The notes: generated by a model not told the origin, from the sequence alone. Positions 8,781 to 20,879 are shown, counted from the stretch's first letter. The stretch is DNA of 64,000 nt from Maniola hyperantus (GCF_902806685.2 NC_048552.1:10505662-10569661), one strand, 5' to 3'. Program-made: numbers and translations.

Positions 8781-11700
8781 TCTTGTGTGCAAATGTATAC
8801 TCCGAGTTTAGAAATGGCAAACTTTGTAAAAACAATACGACCTCGAAACAAAATGTTACGGCGATTACGCACTGCACTTCCGTCATCCGAGTTCTATCCG
8901 TCATCCGTGAGAATACCAGCGATTATTATCTACAAGTCATAAGCTCCCATACAAAACAAAAAGGAACGTGGAACGTGAGTGCGTAACCGCCCTAACTCTG
9001 CAGTGCATATAACTTGCGCAAGTAACTTGCTTGGGCTATATTACCTACACCTTTTGTTGTGTGTAGTTCACAACTTTGGAAAATAATTCGACCACCATAA
9101 CTATTATTGTCTCTGTAAGACACTTTATACGGCATTTTGTGAACAAGATATTTCCTTTGGTAGGATATTTTTTTTAAATAAATAAAACGTTTATTTTCAA
9201 TTATCTTGTTACACACATACATGGATTTGATCTTGAACAATTTGCGTGCTTGTTGGCGTAAGCATATACAATTTTACGGTTAAAGAACTTTATTCTCACT
9301 AAGAATTAAATTCACTTACATGAGAAATTTAACAAATAAACAGTAGGTATCTTATCCACACATCACTGCGATTTTATACAAAACAAAGTGGGTAGAAATA
9401 AAATTGAACAATTTGCGTGCTTGTTGGCGTAAGCATATACAATTTTAAAATATGTTACAAGATCAAGAATTAGCTATCCTAGCTAGATTTTTAGATCTGT
9501 GTTTAGGATAACCAGGATTGATCCTGGAACTGGAGAAGTTAAGAAGTGAAGCTATCAAGATTTTTGATGTTTAGGGGTTGAAAAGAGTCCTCAGTCAGGT
9601 CTTGATACCAACATCAGTTGAGCTACTAGGTTAAGTTTGGTATCATTTTCGAATGAATCGGTGATGCTGAACTCATTTATGGAGTTATATTGGCACCATT
9701 CAGAAAAAAAAACTTGTATTGACAAGCATATTTTAAAAGAAAAATATTCATACCCTACTTGGAATTTGTGAAAAAATTATTCATTTGGTTCTGTCCGTTT
9801 ATATAAAATATTTTTTAGTTAAGTTAATAAAAAAATTGACTTGTTTGTTTGTATTAAAAAAATGAAAAATCCGTTAGGAAACATCTTGTCCACAAAATGC
9901 CGTATTTTGCACTTTTTCGTCCTACCTACCACTAACTGATAGTATGAGACAGCCCATTGTATGAGAGGTATACTCTAATCGTTTAGAAATGTCCAACTAA
10001 CCGATAGTGCACAGTGTTTCGAACACTGGTTAACTGTAAAATGTACTTTGTTGGGCTTGTAATACTAAGCAATGTTGAATGAACGCTTTTTTCCACTAAT
10101 GATTCGTTAACGCCATGTTTAAAACATATTTTACTTTTTTTATAAATGTGTGTTAAATATTTATTTCCACGTAATGGATTAAAAATATATTGGAATTTGG
10201 TGGATTTATTATAGTAACTTCTCATATTATGGTCTGTGGCACAATTGTATACGTTTTCTTACATTTATAGGCTAAGAGACAGTGTATAGATCTGTTACGG
10301 ATTTCATAAATGAACATTTCTATTACTAGTACAATAGTTATGTTTAATGAATGCTACTTTATATTATTGAAACATAGTCATATATGACTATTTTCCGGTT
10401 TTATGAAACTTTAATGTATTACGTCCATAGGAAATCTGAATCTGTCTCTTATGTCAAGTGTCTATTAGGAATATATTTGCTGCAAGTGCACACAGTGCAA
10501 GTGATGTGCAAGTGACTTGTCTGCAAGTTTACTTGCCAGTGGACACTTAGCTTATGAAAAAACACTAGAGTGACAGCTTTTCGACTTCGTCCGCGTGGAT
10601 TTAGATTTTTTTTAAATCGCGTTGGAACTCTTTGATTTTCCGGGGTAAAAAGCCTATGTCATTCTCCTGGTTTTTAACAAACCCATGTAAAGAATCACAA
10701 CAACAATTTCGTTTCGCTCCCAATGTGTGTAAAGGTATGTTTGAACCGGGAATGTAAAAAGAGAAATAGGTAAAAGAAAAGCTTTTGTTGTTACAATTAA
10801 GTAAAAGAAAAGCTGTTATTCTTATAACCTCGTGGTCACTGAAAAACTTTTTATCTTTGAACTGATATTAAAAAAAAAATTAAGCACACAATTTGCAATA
10901 ATTTCCAAAACTCGTTACTTAGCTTTTATAATGTTCCGCTATATCGTAGAATAGTCCGTGATGGAAATAATTAAAAAATAATAATTAATTAATTGTTAAA
11001 AACTATATCATTGAAAATTAAATTTTTGAAAGTTAAATAAAATATAATGTTAATACTTGCTGAAACTCGATGCAAAGTTTGATATACGAGTAATGGTTGG
11101 CGCACATGTAGGCGCACATGTAACAAAAACCTGTCTGTATTTTTTTTTGTATATTGCCAAGAACTGGTCTTGAATGTTTAAGAGACATAGTCATCAATAG
11201 CACATTTCATATTAATTACCTTTAAATGTGCTGGTTTGGCACTAAAACAAAAAACAAAAGAAGAAAATACATACATAAATAAGGATAACGAATTTTACGG
11301 AATGTGTGAAAAGTATAATAAAGATAAAACTTGCCTAAATGTGCGCGAACCCTAATGGCTGTTTTTATAGGCATTGTAATTAAAAAGGTACGCCCAAATC
11401 TGCTGGATTTGCTGTGTATTTCGTCACTTTGCCAATAATATAATAAATATAAATAATTTGCTTAGTTTCTGTCTAGTGTAGCGTTAAAAATATTATATTG
11501 TAAGATTTTGTTATTTATTATTCTATAAACGATGATTTTTGCTAGACTGTGCCGCGTACGGGTCGTAACACGATCGAGGCCGAATGTAACACACGACGAA
11601 CATTATAATTTCATTTAGATTGTTCAAGTAAAAGACGCATTATTTTATCGTCCGTGCGTTTCGACCATAACACAATTTACAAAGCAAAGTCTTACGTCTT

Positions 11701-12750
11701 TGTTTCATTTCTCGGCTGGGCCAATTTAGAAAAGGGTATTTTGTGTACTAATTTTCCTTACTTACTAGTAAAAGAGAAAACCTTGGAGAAACGTGTAAGC
11801 GAGGCGATTTTCCCTACGCTTTACGACTTTCTGGAGTTAGTCGTTTCACTCGTATCGTGATTTCATTGTCGGTTCGCGGTAAAAAGTTCGCATGGGTTGC
11901 GTATAGTGCGCCTCACGCATTTAAGCGAGAAGCTACTTGTTTATCTTTTAAGTAAACTATGGAAAACTATAGTATACCTAAATTGCCTCGGGCAATTAGT
12001 GTGTCATAAAAATTTACCAACTAGGTTGTCGTTGACAAAAACATCTGTGTTACGCGCGAGATTTCTTCATATAGAGTCTGTAACATGTAACAACAACAAG
12101 CATGTGTAACACGGTCGGGCCCGGATTCGGTACGGCCTAGTATGAATCATCCCTAACAGTTTAAGACTTGGATTGTTACGGAGGTATTTGTGATTTATTA
12201 TCCTGTGAAAGCTGAAGACGTGTTACGCGGAGTATAATAAATATTCGATTCGGTATCTAATTGGTAATTGTTAAGGTTTTATCATTTATTTCTTTGAAAT
12301 TGTATTTTTTAACACTTTATTTGAAAATCGCGTATTACATAAGTTCTTTGAATAGTAAAACTGCGTTGGATCGGACGAATCGAGTAGAAAATTTTCTTCG
12401 TAAGATACACTGCACTTCATAGATGCAAAAAGACATCTAAGTTAAGCTAATTCGGTGCTTACTAAATCTTACTTAATTGCCAACTCTTAACATTAGTGCC
12501 ATCCTTTTCTTATTGTTCTATGCGAAAAGGATAGCATTACTTTTGTACTTGCCAATTTAGTTTAGATGTATGTACAACCAAGTACGATTATCTACCTCTG
12601 TGCTTTGGGTCGCATTTACAGTATTTACATACGTAGAGATCCATCTATCGAAGTTTCAGTGTCCATAGAAAGTTAGAATATCTTTGCAAGATATCGTGAT
12701 TCGTGTCTAATTATACCATACCATAGAATACGTCACATCTGTAACTGATG
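8781..12750. other. Gene-free AT-rich stretch downstream of PIP4K
   Basis: No coding region I can support. It holds a 43-bp direct repeat (9233-9275 and 9404-9446, containing tttgcgtgcttgttggcgta), a degenerate R1 fragment at about 10575-10665, and a MITE-like hairpin at about 12415-12560 with paired ccatccttttc and gaaaaggatagc. Part may be PIP4K 3' UTR, but no end can be fixed. Confidence 0.5.
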
Positions 12751-12896
12751 TGTACACGACAGGTCGAGATAGTGATCGGGCGGGAACGCCCCGCACACCC
12801 GCACAGCCCCCGTACGGGCGAGCGCGGGTGACGTACGGGTGTGTGAAGTGTCCCCCACCTCATACACCGGTTGCCATCACAACCTGTCGCGTCTAT
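12751..12896. mobile_element. GC-rich MITE with terminal inverted repeats
   Basis: The left end is tgtacacgacaggtcgagat and the right end is accggttgccatcacaacct followed by gtcgcgtctata. These pair imperfectly over about 30 bp. Relatives are at 238-362 and 37118-37237, and at about 24235-24480 split by a SINE. No ORF. Confidence 0.6.
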
Positions 12897-13144
12897 ATGT
12901 GTGTGTAGATACACAGACTATGTATGTAGGATACTGTTTCTTTATCCATATAAAACCAGTGCCCCCGCTATTTTTTGTTTTTATTTTATTCTTATGTCCG
13001 TCCCAGCGCGGCTTTATTATTACAAAATTAATATATTTAAAAAAAATTGTTCTCAAAATTAAATTTTTCTAAAAGATAGCTTTTTGTGATAGTTGTTTAC
13101 TTTTAGAATATAATTTCGCTCTAAGTAAGATACCGTCACTTTAT

Positions 13145-13750
13145 TAGGCTCAGTTTACATTGAAAGGGAATGTAATGGAAGAGACTTTTTGAAATGAAAT
13201 TGGACATCGTATAATGAGTTTTATGCTGTTTTAACGTACAAACTAGATCAAGTCAAAAAAGAAGGTCGCGTCTCTTCCGCGGAATGTTCGCGTGTTCTCG
13301 AGCATTCCCCTAGAGGCTCTCGGCGTCGTCTGTGGAATCCGCGAGAAGTCGCGCGGAAGAGGGTAGTTGCAGTGCGGAATCAAGCGGCAGGTTTAATTTA
13401 CATTGAAAGAGAAAGGAAGCGATAAAGCGATAAGCCTAAAATATTACATAGCATATTGACTCCACCACCTAAAGCACACATTTCTACTGAGAAAGAAAAT
13501 TCCTGCGAGGTTGCAGGAATTCCGGCGACTTTTTCATTTGGGCAAGAAAGTGTTGGAGATAGAAGTCATTACGCTATGTAATATCGCTTCCATTCCCTTT
13601 AAATGTAAATTGAACCTTACGTCTATAGTCTCAAGGCACAGTCGCGAGAATTAGCGAGCATTCTCGGGAATTCCGGCGCCTTTCCACGTGACCAGACGAA
13701 ATTGACGCTTCCGTTCCATTCCATTCCATTTCAATATAAATTGAGCCTTA
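13145..13750. mobile_element. MITE with a related MITE nested inside
   Basis: The outer ends are taggctcagtttacattgaa and its reverse complement-like tttcaatataaattgagcct. The inner pair is ggtttaatttacattgaaag at 13390 and aaatgtaaattgaaccttac ending 13620. The middle holds further GC-rich inverted segments such as gcgagcattctcggg. No coding capacity. Confidence 0.6.
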
Positions 13751-14050
13751 CGTTTTCAAATTATTACCTACCTACTTATATTATGCACATTTCTACACAC
13801 AAAGAATTTAAAATGTGATTCAAAGTCACGGTGGCGGTGTGTGTCTGTGTGCGAATTTTTATCATCTGTGACTGTCATTTTTATAGATTTTGATGTGTCT
13901 ATGATTCCTGAACAATGTGTTAAAGGGTCCATTCATGATGAGACTTTTTGTACAACTCCAGGGGAATAACACCCCTCTACTAAAAGTAGCTGTAATAAAT
14001 GTTTTTTATGTTAAACCCAAACAACACTTTTATTTTCTTGAGATGTAACT

Positions 14051-14160
14051 ACAAATTCATGGTTTTCGGATTTTTCCCTTGACTTGGTTTTTTCCAAATT
14101 CATGGTTTTCGGATTATTCCCTTAACATGGTTTTCTGATTTTCGAACTTTCCTTACATGG
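14051..14160. repeat. Short imperfect tandem repeat
   Basis: Two and a half units of caaattcatggttttcggat followed by tttcccttgacttgg, at 14052 and 14095, with a decayed third to 14160. Noncoding. Confidence 0.55.
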
Positions 14161-15033
14161 TAAGTACAAAAATTGTTTCAATTTTTTCGTGATTCCCATA
14201 ACCCACAAAAACGCGACCTATGTCAGTGTAGATCAGAGCCGTATTTGAAAATATACCTACTGTTAATTATTTCGTTTGTCCACCGTGGGTGCCCATACTT
14301 CAATGCCCGTTTATCTGTAATGATTCTAGGTCAACAGGAAGTAAAGCTATACTTTTGCTTCCCTTGACGGATCTTAACAGACAGACAGACAACAAGTAAG
14401 CCTGTAAGGATTTCTGTTTTGGAGGTATGGAAATTCGAAAAATCGAAATTTTCGATCAAAATCGTCGGGCCACTTGCGCTGTTTTGTTTACCATAAATAT
14501 TAAGGCTGAGATCTACAGTGCGCACTTTGCCTTTGCTTGGACTTAAGATTGAGTTAAAACGAGACAGATTTATGTAAGAAATATAGTCTTAAGTCTGACC
14601 AAAGTCAGAGTGCACTCTATAGATTTCACCCTAACAACTGTTTTCTAAAAATTCACATGGGTGCAGCGAAGGAAACTTTGGTAATATAGTTGTGCAAAAA
14701 GTAGCACACTGAATGGGTACTCTTAGTCATGAAAAGTTTTTATGTCATATTATGTGTTGCCATTGTTTAGGTCGATAAATAATTTGTAATGTTACAGTTG
14801 TATAATAAGGTTATCTACTTTGTTTACGGTGAGGGAGTTAAAGCCTATATCGGGCGTATACCTAATATTTATTATGAAAATAACACAGACTAAGGGGAAA
14901 ATATAGACAAACTCCGCTAAAAATGAGACACGTTTAATAAAGCTGATAACTCTACGTCTCCTACCTCTCTGGTGATGGAGTGCTGAGTGATGCACACATC
15001 TGGCATCTTTTAACCATCTTGCCTACATGTATA

Positions 15034-15149
15034 CTTGCACAAACCAGTTTGGACAGTTAACCGCGTGCGTGTGGACGGTAACTTAGGCTTGCACGAGCTA
15101 CCGTGTTACCGTCCACACGCACGTAACTGCGAGAATAGGTTTGTGCAGG
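15034..15149. mobile_element. Small MITE-like hairpin
   Basis: The outer ends cttgcacaaacc and ggtttgtgcagg pair. An 18-bp perfect inner inverted repeat, gtgcgtgtggacggtaac at 15065-15082, pairs with 15105-15122. Confidence 0.6.
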
Positions 15150-15818
15150 CTTTCGCGCAGGTAAGACAGAGCGTGTAGACTGTAGTCGGATCATGATATG
15201 GTAGTGAAATAAAAACAAGACACGAAGCACGATTATGTCAGTTTAAAAAATCCAAGCCTGTGAACGCTTTTATGAGTTCGTTTTCACATCATATTTGTTT
15301 TAGCACTTGAGTGGTTTTAGTTAGTGAGTCGCGTTCACTCCGTCTATCTTTTTCCCTAAGTCTGTGGGAAATAATACCGATGCTTTCGCTAAATATTCGA
15401 CGTTGTATGCGACACGATTTGAATTGTTAATTCTCTAGTCTCCTTACTCTTGTAAAGACAATGTGTATGAAGAAAAATAAAATAAATAAACACTTTAATT
15501 TTTTAAATATTCGGTTTATGTTTCTGCATTGGATGGGTTTTATTTTTCCTTTCCTAAGGCCTAGGCCCCCGGGCCCCGCGCAATAGCAGCCATGCACAAT
15601 GGCCGCTGCGATTAATTTTGAAAGACAACCAAAAGCTGCTCATCTGACGCCTAGATACGTTACACCTCATTAGATTTCATATTGCCTGCCAATCTGTGTT
15701 CAGGTAGCAACATAAATCACATAGCCAGTCTGTATTTATCTAGCGTGGGGTGTGAGACTTGTCTCTAGCAGAAGTGGTTCATTTTAAATTAAAATACAAT
15801 AAATCATAGTTTTCAAAT

Positions 15819-15824
15819 TTTATT
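15819..15824 (-). terminator. Probable polyadenylation signal of the proteasome beta-3 gene
   Basis: AATAAA on the minus strand, 31 bp after the stop codon at 15855-15857. Confidence 0.6.
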
Positions 15825-15854
15825 AGTAAAAAAATTCCATATACCATAATAAAA

Positions 15855-18186
15855 CTAATCCATCCTTGTCTTGACATGTTTCTCTGTGATCTTATCTTTC
15901 TCAATGATGTACACCACAGCACCCCAGCCTGAGATTGCGTCGCGGTCAGCCGCGTTCACTAGTGCCTGGAAAAGATGTAACTTTTTTAGTTTTTTTATTT
16001 AACTCCTTAACCTTCAAAGGTTAGCTTATGCTAGTTAGCTACAATAACTAATTCTGTTGTACAGAAAAATGACATCTAAACGTCCCTATCCCTTTCATAA
16101 TGCTTCTATATAGAGCTCTCTGGAGAAAAGGATAGTATTAGTTTCGATTTTAGTCCTATCAATTTAGTTCAATTTTTTTTTTAAAGAATATTAGCCAAGT
16201 TAATTGCTGACTTATATTCCCCTTTCCTCTCCAAATAAGCGTAAAGCTTGTGCTAGGAGTAGGTACGACAATAGTGCAACGGGTGGGATTTGAACCGGCA
16301 ACCTTTCGGTTTTCAGTCCGCTCTTTTAACCGTTAGCTATTCGCGGCTCTAATTACAACAGAATTAGTCAAAATATCTATCACTAACACAGACTAGTTGT
16401 TAGTGTCTAGGGATATTTCAGATTTTAGATCAACTTAAAAGGTATCTAAAACCTACCTGCGAAATAGTCTCAAACAGCTCATCAGGTTTTAGGTCGGGCT
16501 CCCACAGCGCCTCGCACATACCATACAGCTGATCTGTGCATGTGCCTGATACTACAAAATCTTCAGGCTCATTCGGACAACCGATCTGGAAAATGAGAAA
16601 TAGTATGTGATAACTTGCTAACTTATTAATATTGTACAATATTGTAATCAACTACTAAATTAAGGCTGACGTACATAAATGTAAAAGCGTGATAATAAGA
16701 GATTAAAAAAAAACTACTAAATTAGAATAAAATCATTGGTAACCTGTGAGAATACAAGTTTTAAGTTTGTTTGTAGCAGATAACCTCTGGAACTACTGAA
16801 CAGATTTTGATGATTCTTTCACCAGTAGAAAGCTACATTATTTCTGATAGGCTATATAAAATAGCCTATCAGAAATAATGTAGCTATGTCAGATAGGCTA
16901 TTTTATTTTACAAAAAATAGAGATCCCTATGAAAATTGTAATAAGCAACCCGTGCAAAGCAAGGGCAGGCCGCTAGTCAGTACCTTTGTTACAAAATTTT
17001 GACAAAATTCTACACATAATAATTAATATTCAAATCTACATATTATGTAGTGCCACCTTTTCTAATTCTCTAGGAGATATTGATTTCAAGTTAGATGTGA
17101 AATAGTTTACATTATAGTTTAACTTGAAACTTTAAAGTCTGCACCTGTTGTTTTTGTACGTTGCATTTTATTGGATCAAAACAAAATGAGTCTTACCAAG
17201 TCCATATTGCAGACATAGGGTGTATTGTCAATAGGGTCCAATCCAGCTACCACAGGCTCAATGAAGTAGGGTCCGAAACGCTTCTCATATAACAAGTTAG
17301 ACAGCATCGCTGAGAATGTCTTGGGCCTCATTGCTCTGTTCTCTTTTAACTCATACAGATTCATTCTGAAAACATAACAACAATTTCAACATTTTTACTT
17401 GGACATTGCGAAAGAGGCAGTTAAGCTTATACATAACTGGAAGTGAATAATCAAAACACCACACTGGTATCGAGTGTAAATTCTGCCAAGCATAAATAAC
17501 ACATAGACCTCATGCGAGATCTTTGTATTATGAATACGAATGCTTGGTAGATCATTATCAGTGAATGAGAATCAGTGTTGTAAAGTGAGCAACAACAGAT
17601 TTTGTTATTTCTGCTACTGGCTGCACATAGAAGCTGCCTGTGCTAGCAATACTTAAACACAAAATAAAGTCTGAAATCAGTACTTATGTTATTTTCAAAT
17701 TTTACCTGAACTTAAGTCTTTGATACACAGTCTGTGTGTCTGTTGCCAGTCCTGGTAGGCCTACATATAACGTGGGGCCCATTTCGAACACTTTGAGGAA
17801 GTTTGATGATATGGTCTGAGCCTGGATACCGTAGCGCTTATCCGTGGCGATGGCCACGCAGTCTTTGCCCTTCATAGCAACCACTGCGCCACCGTTATAC
17901 GCTAAAATCGACTAAAACATGGCAAGTTTTGTCATTAGTTTTTGTAATACATAATTTATAAATGTTACACTTTAGTGAACCAAGTTTCGATGTTTAATAA
18001 CAATATATATGTAATGTAAATGTAATTAAAAGCAAATTAACAAGAAAAAGTAATTGAATTCAACAAATATGCTTAGCAATCATGACGCTGTCCTAACCAA
18101 AGCCGGTGCTGAAAAATCGGTTTAATCGAATATAAACGGTATAATAATATTGTGCAGATACTTATTATTAGTTAAATACTTACCAT
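15855..18186 (-). CDS. Prosbeta3: Proteasome subunit beta type-3
   Basis: Structural, non-catalytic beta subunit of the 20S proteasome core (it lacks the N-terminal catalytic threonine in all eukaryotes). Five coding exons on the minus strand: 18186-18184 (ATG only), 17911-17706, 17365-17197, 16585-16457 and 15965-15855. All have GT/AG ends and the phases join, giving exactly 205 residues, the family length. Diagnostic segments are SILAYNGGAVVAMKGKDCVA at the N-terminus, RYGIQAQTIS, FGPYFIEPVVAGLD, CNMDLIGCPNEPEDFVVSGT, QLYGMCEALW and a final YIIEKDKIT...TRMD. The first coding exon holds just the start codon, so the second residue comes from the next exon about 270 bp away. There are no breaks and it should be functional. 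Confidence 0.97.
16060..16158. repeat. MITE fragment in Prosbeta3 intron
   Basis: Contains ctatccctttcataatgctt and gaaaaggatagtatta. It is related to the better-preserved hairpin element at 20270-20400 and to 12415-12560. Confidence 0.45.
16180..16352 (-). mobile_element. tRNA-derived SINE (type A)
   Basis: On the minus strand it starts gagccgcgaatagctaacgg (A-box region), has a B-box-like ggttcaaatcccacccgttg, then tcctagcacaagctttacgc and gaggaaaggggaatata. Same family as 24268-24464 and 45918-46065. It lies in the last Prosbeta3 intron. Confidence 0.75.
16801..16925. repeat. Repeat with a perfect internal hairpin
   Basis: agctacattatttctgatag at 16831 onward is followed after about 8 bp by its reverse complement ending tagct at 16885. 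A third partial copy, 'gtcagataggctatttta', follows. The left part matches the repeat at 44355-44546 ('ttctttcaccagtagaaagc'). In a Prosbeta3 intron. Confidence 0.6.
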
Positions 18187-18299
18187 TTTCACTTTACTAA
18201 TTTATTTGTTTTTAAATTAGAGAATTTTCTTTCCACTGTCTTTTATACTTGTTTTTTTTCTTCTAAAAATGACATATCATCCGCCATAGACTAATGTCA

Positions 18300-18520
18300 T
18301 TCGTAATTCCACAGATTATTTACTGACACCACAGATGTGAGACGAATAACCCAGCAGGGCGATTGTCTAAAACCTGCATCAATCATTATTACAATCTCAA
18401 TTGTTCTCATTGGCTGAATTTGTGCGATTCTTCTTGCAACAATGCATTGTGGCCAATAGTGAGCGAGCATTAACCAATCAGAGATGATTGCGATTGTGAC
18501 ATTGTAGCTGTCAAACAACC
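18300..18520 (-). repeat. MITE-like repeat just upstream of Prosbeta3
   Basis: An inverted match to 1528-1665, over gcacaaattcagccaatgag, caattgagattgtaataatg and 'acaatgcattgttgcaa'. It lies 114 bp or more upstream of the Prosbeta3 ATG, so it could overlap that gene's promoter. Confidence 0.6.
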
Positions 18521-18759
18521 GCGGTAGGGCCACTGGGTAATTTTAAGCAGACTCTTCACGCTTAGCAAACAACAAACAGCAAGCACCGGCAAACACCACA
18601 GATGGCTTGCCTGCCAATCTGAACGCTTTGGAGCGCTTTGGAGGAATTTCGCAATCATCCGTTCACACTCTTCATCTTGCTGTTTGTCACAAGCATGTGG
18701 AAATAATAACGAGAAGGAGTAGAAATAGACTCGTAGGAATGGGGGAAAATCGGAAAAAA

Positions 18760-19842
18760 TTAATTTATTTTATTATTATTTGAAACTTCAAGGGCCTTCG
18801 CATACATATCTAGGCGGGCAGTCATATTAAAATTCCATTTGTCTCTCACTTGACGACACAAATTCAAATCTATTTCCACAATAAGCAATCCTTCTCTATT
18901 TTTTGAAAGACCAGGTGTTCTGGATCCATCAGGGGCCGTCACATAACTAGAACCATAATAGGATCTGGATTTCTTTTCATTCTGCACATAAAATTGTTCA
19001 ACGCCAACTCTGTTAATGCTGCATGTAAAATAGTTGTTGGCAATTGCGGCATTACGAGCTTCGATACCCCAAAATGTTTCACCAAATTCAGCTATTGTCG
19101 CTGATGGGTTAAAAACTATTTGAGCGCCGTTGAGAGCGAACATTAGCCAATTCAATGCCTGATGACGACCATAGCAAATGTTTACGGCAATCTTACCGTA
19201 TTTCGTCTCGAAAACCGGATGTCCAGTGTTACCAGGCGCGTAATATGACGTTTCACTGAAACTCCCAACACTGGGTAGATGATTTTTACGATGTTTTCCC
19301 ATATAATTCCCAGTCTCATCTGCTGTATTCCACCACACACCATCCTCATCTTTTTCTAGAATGGGAGATATAATTACCATTTCATATTTTCTTGCCAACT
19401 TACTAAGGAACAAAGTACTTGGTCCATTTGTTGCTGATTCTGCAAATTCCGCCCATTTTTCTTTTTCTTTTGTGTACAGAAAAAACGGCATCGTCCATGC
19501 TTCTTGCAAGCAAATGATGCGAACATTTTCTGTCGCTGCTACTGCTATTATTTTTTCAATTTTATCGAATATCGCCTTCCTTTGTTCACAAACTGCGCTA
19601 TCAGTAGGCAAAACAATCGAATGTTGAATTAAACCTAACCTCAAAATGTTTGGTTTTCTAACCTCTTTCGCTGCAGAGAAAGAATAAGCTGCAACTTCAA
19701 AGTTATTCTTCTCACTTTCATTTTTAGTTGATTCTAAAAGTTGTAACTCGCAATGATCTTCTCGTCCGTAGTAGATTTTGTTGAACTGTTTTAATTGGTC
19801 ATTATTTAAACACTTTTTAATTATACTGTCCAGATTATACAT
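18760..19842 (-). CDS. Beta-ureidopropionase-like amidohydrolase, short divergent paralogue
   Basis: A nitrilase-superfamily enzyme predicted to hydrolyse N-carbamoyl-beta-alanine to beta-alanine, CO2 and NH3, the last step of pyrimidine breakdown. It is one uninterrupted 360-residue frame with no introns. The nitrilase triad is present: Glu114 (in CLQEAW), Lys186 (in KHRKNHLP) and Cys223 (in VNICYGRH). Family segments include RLGLIQHSIVLPTD, NTGHPVF, NWLMFALNGAQIVFNPSAT, WGIEARNAA and a C-terminal DLNLCRQVRDKWNFNMTARL. The usual length is about 385. It lacks a few residues before the Lys loop (NTADETGN, where the neighbour has NTSVVISDTGN) and about 8 residues after NRVG. It could be active but with altered oligomer contacts or substrate range. 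It is head to head with 20953-22122. A minus-strand AATAAA overlaps its last codons. Confidence 0.9.
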   Translation of the reverse strand: MYNLDSIIKKCLNNDQLKQFNKIYYGREDHCELQLLESTKNESEKNNFEVAAYSFSAAKEVRKPNILRLGLIQHSIVLPTDSAVCEQRKAIFDKIEKIIAVAATENVRIICLQEAWTMPFFLYTKEKEKWAEFAESATNGPSTLFLSKLARKYEMVIISPILEKDEDGVWWNTADETGNYMGKHRKNHLPSVGSFSETSYYAPGNTGHPVFETKYGKIAVNICYGRHQALNWLMFALNGAQIVFNPSATIAEFGETFWGIEARNAAIANNYFTCSINRVGVEQFYVQNEKKSRSYYGSSYVTAPDGSRTPGLSKNREGLLIVEIDLNLCRQVRDKWNFNMTARLDMYAKALEVSNNNKIN

Positions 19843-20079
19843 GTTTGTTTAGTTCTACGTGCGTTGGAGTTAAATAGCTAATTACCTACGTAACTTATGT
19901 AAGACACTGGGAGTAAATATTTGCTGTGTTGATTTATTCAAAGTTATAGGTAGGTAGGTACCTAGTTAAGTACAGCGTAGGTACATTGAAAGCTTGATGT
20001 AGGTATAGGCCCAGAATGCCTCGATATCTTGTCTCGGCATTTACATAATATTCATACCTAAGGCTGTGTACACAGTCTC

Positions 20080-20127
20080 AGCTTAAAATCCGGCAACGAA
20101 TTAATATTCGTTGCCGGATTTTAAGCT
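20080..20127. repeat. Perfect 22-bp inverted repeat (hairpin)
   Basis: agcttaaaatccggcaacga at is followed by a 4-bp taat loop and the exact reverse complement ending ggattttaagct. There is no T-run to suggest a terminator and no longer flanking inverted repeat, so it is either a tiny foldback element or a regulatory palindrome. Confidence 0.75.
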
Positions 20128-20269
20128 TATATTTTGATTTAAATGTTTTTTTGTTTTTTATTTTTTTGTTTGTCATAATATAGCCAGATGTTATTTCGTT
20201 TAAGGTTCACTAAACACATTGAAAAATGTAGTAACTTTATTGTAATTTGACATTGTGGCTAATTCCTTT

Positions 20270-20400
20270 GTACACAATCTCTAGACTAAACTAAAATATC
20301 ACGTCTAAATCTATTGCTATCCCTTTCATAATGTTGCTTGCGGAAAAGGAAAGCACTAGATTTAGACCTGTTAATTTAGTTTAGTTTAGAGATTGTGTAC
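20270..20400. mobile_element. 131-bp MITE with ~27-bp terminal inverted repeats
   Basis: Ends gtacacaatctctagactaa and its reverse complement (ttagtttagagattgtgtac) pair with one mismatch over about 27 bp. The centre pairs tctaaatctattgctatccc with ggaaagcactagatttaga. Fragments of the family are at 16060-16158 and about 12415-12560. No ORF. Confidence 0.7.
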
Positions 20401-20879
20401 TAGAGAATCGGCCCCAATAGCTCCACATCTATCTAGAAGACAATTTATTGATTTCTTTGAGTCTCGAGAATGCATTATCAATATCTTATCTTTTCCATTT
20501 CGGTCTTCAGTTGGTTTTTCTATACCTCACGGAAAAGAGATGAGTGATGACGTCTCTATTTCGTGATCTACCTAGGTACATCATACATGATAGAGATTTA
20601 CTAGGACTTAAAGAATTTCACAATTTTGGAGAGCTTTAGTATTTTCGATCCTTAAAAATGTGAGGTGATTAAAATTTTTATGCTATGTGCACACATCTTT
20701 ACAAACTACATAGCTAAGTAAATAACGCACGTCTATATTATTTGGGCTTGTTGTATAAACAACGATAAAACAAATATTTTTAAGCAGTGTTAACTTATCA
20801 CCAAGGGCCTAAGGTCATCGGGATCCTGTAACTAGCAGACACAAACAGTTTTGAATGCATCCAGTATAACCGGTGGGGC

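Larger units (their letters stand above)
19843..20879. other. Intergenic space between the divergent beta-ureidopropionase genes
   Basis: No gene. It holds a perfect hairpin (20080-20127) and a 131-bp MITE (20270-20400). The right end carries the promoter of the plus-strand gene. Confidence 0.5.

Noticed and set aside
18760..19842. Minus-strand beta-ureidopropionase as a processed pseudogene
   Set aside because: Open over 360 codons with the catalytic residues kept, and there is no A-tail or target duplication around it.
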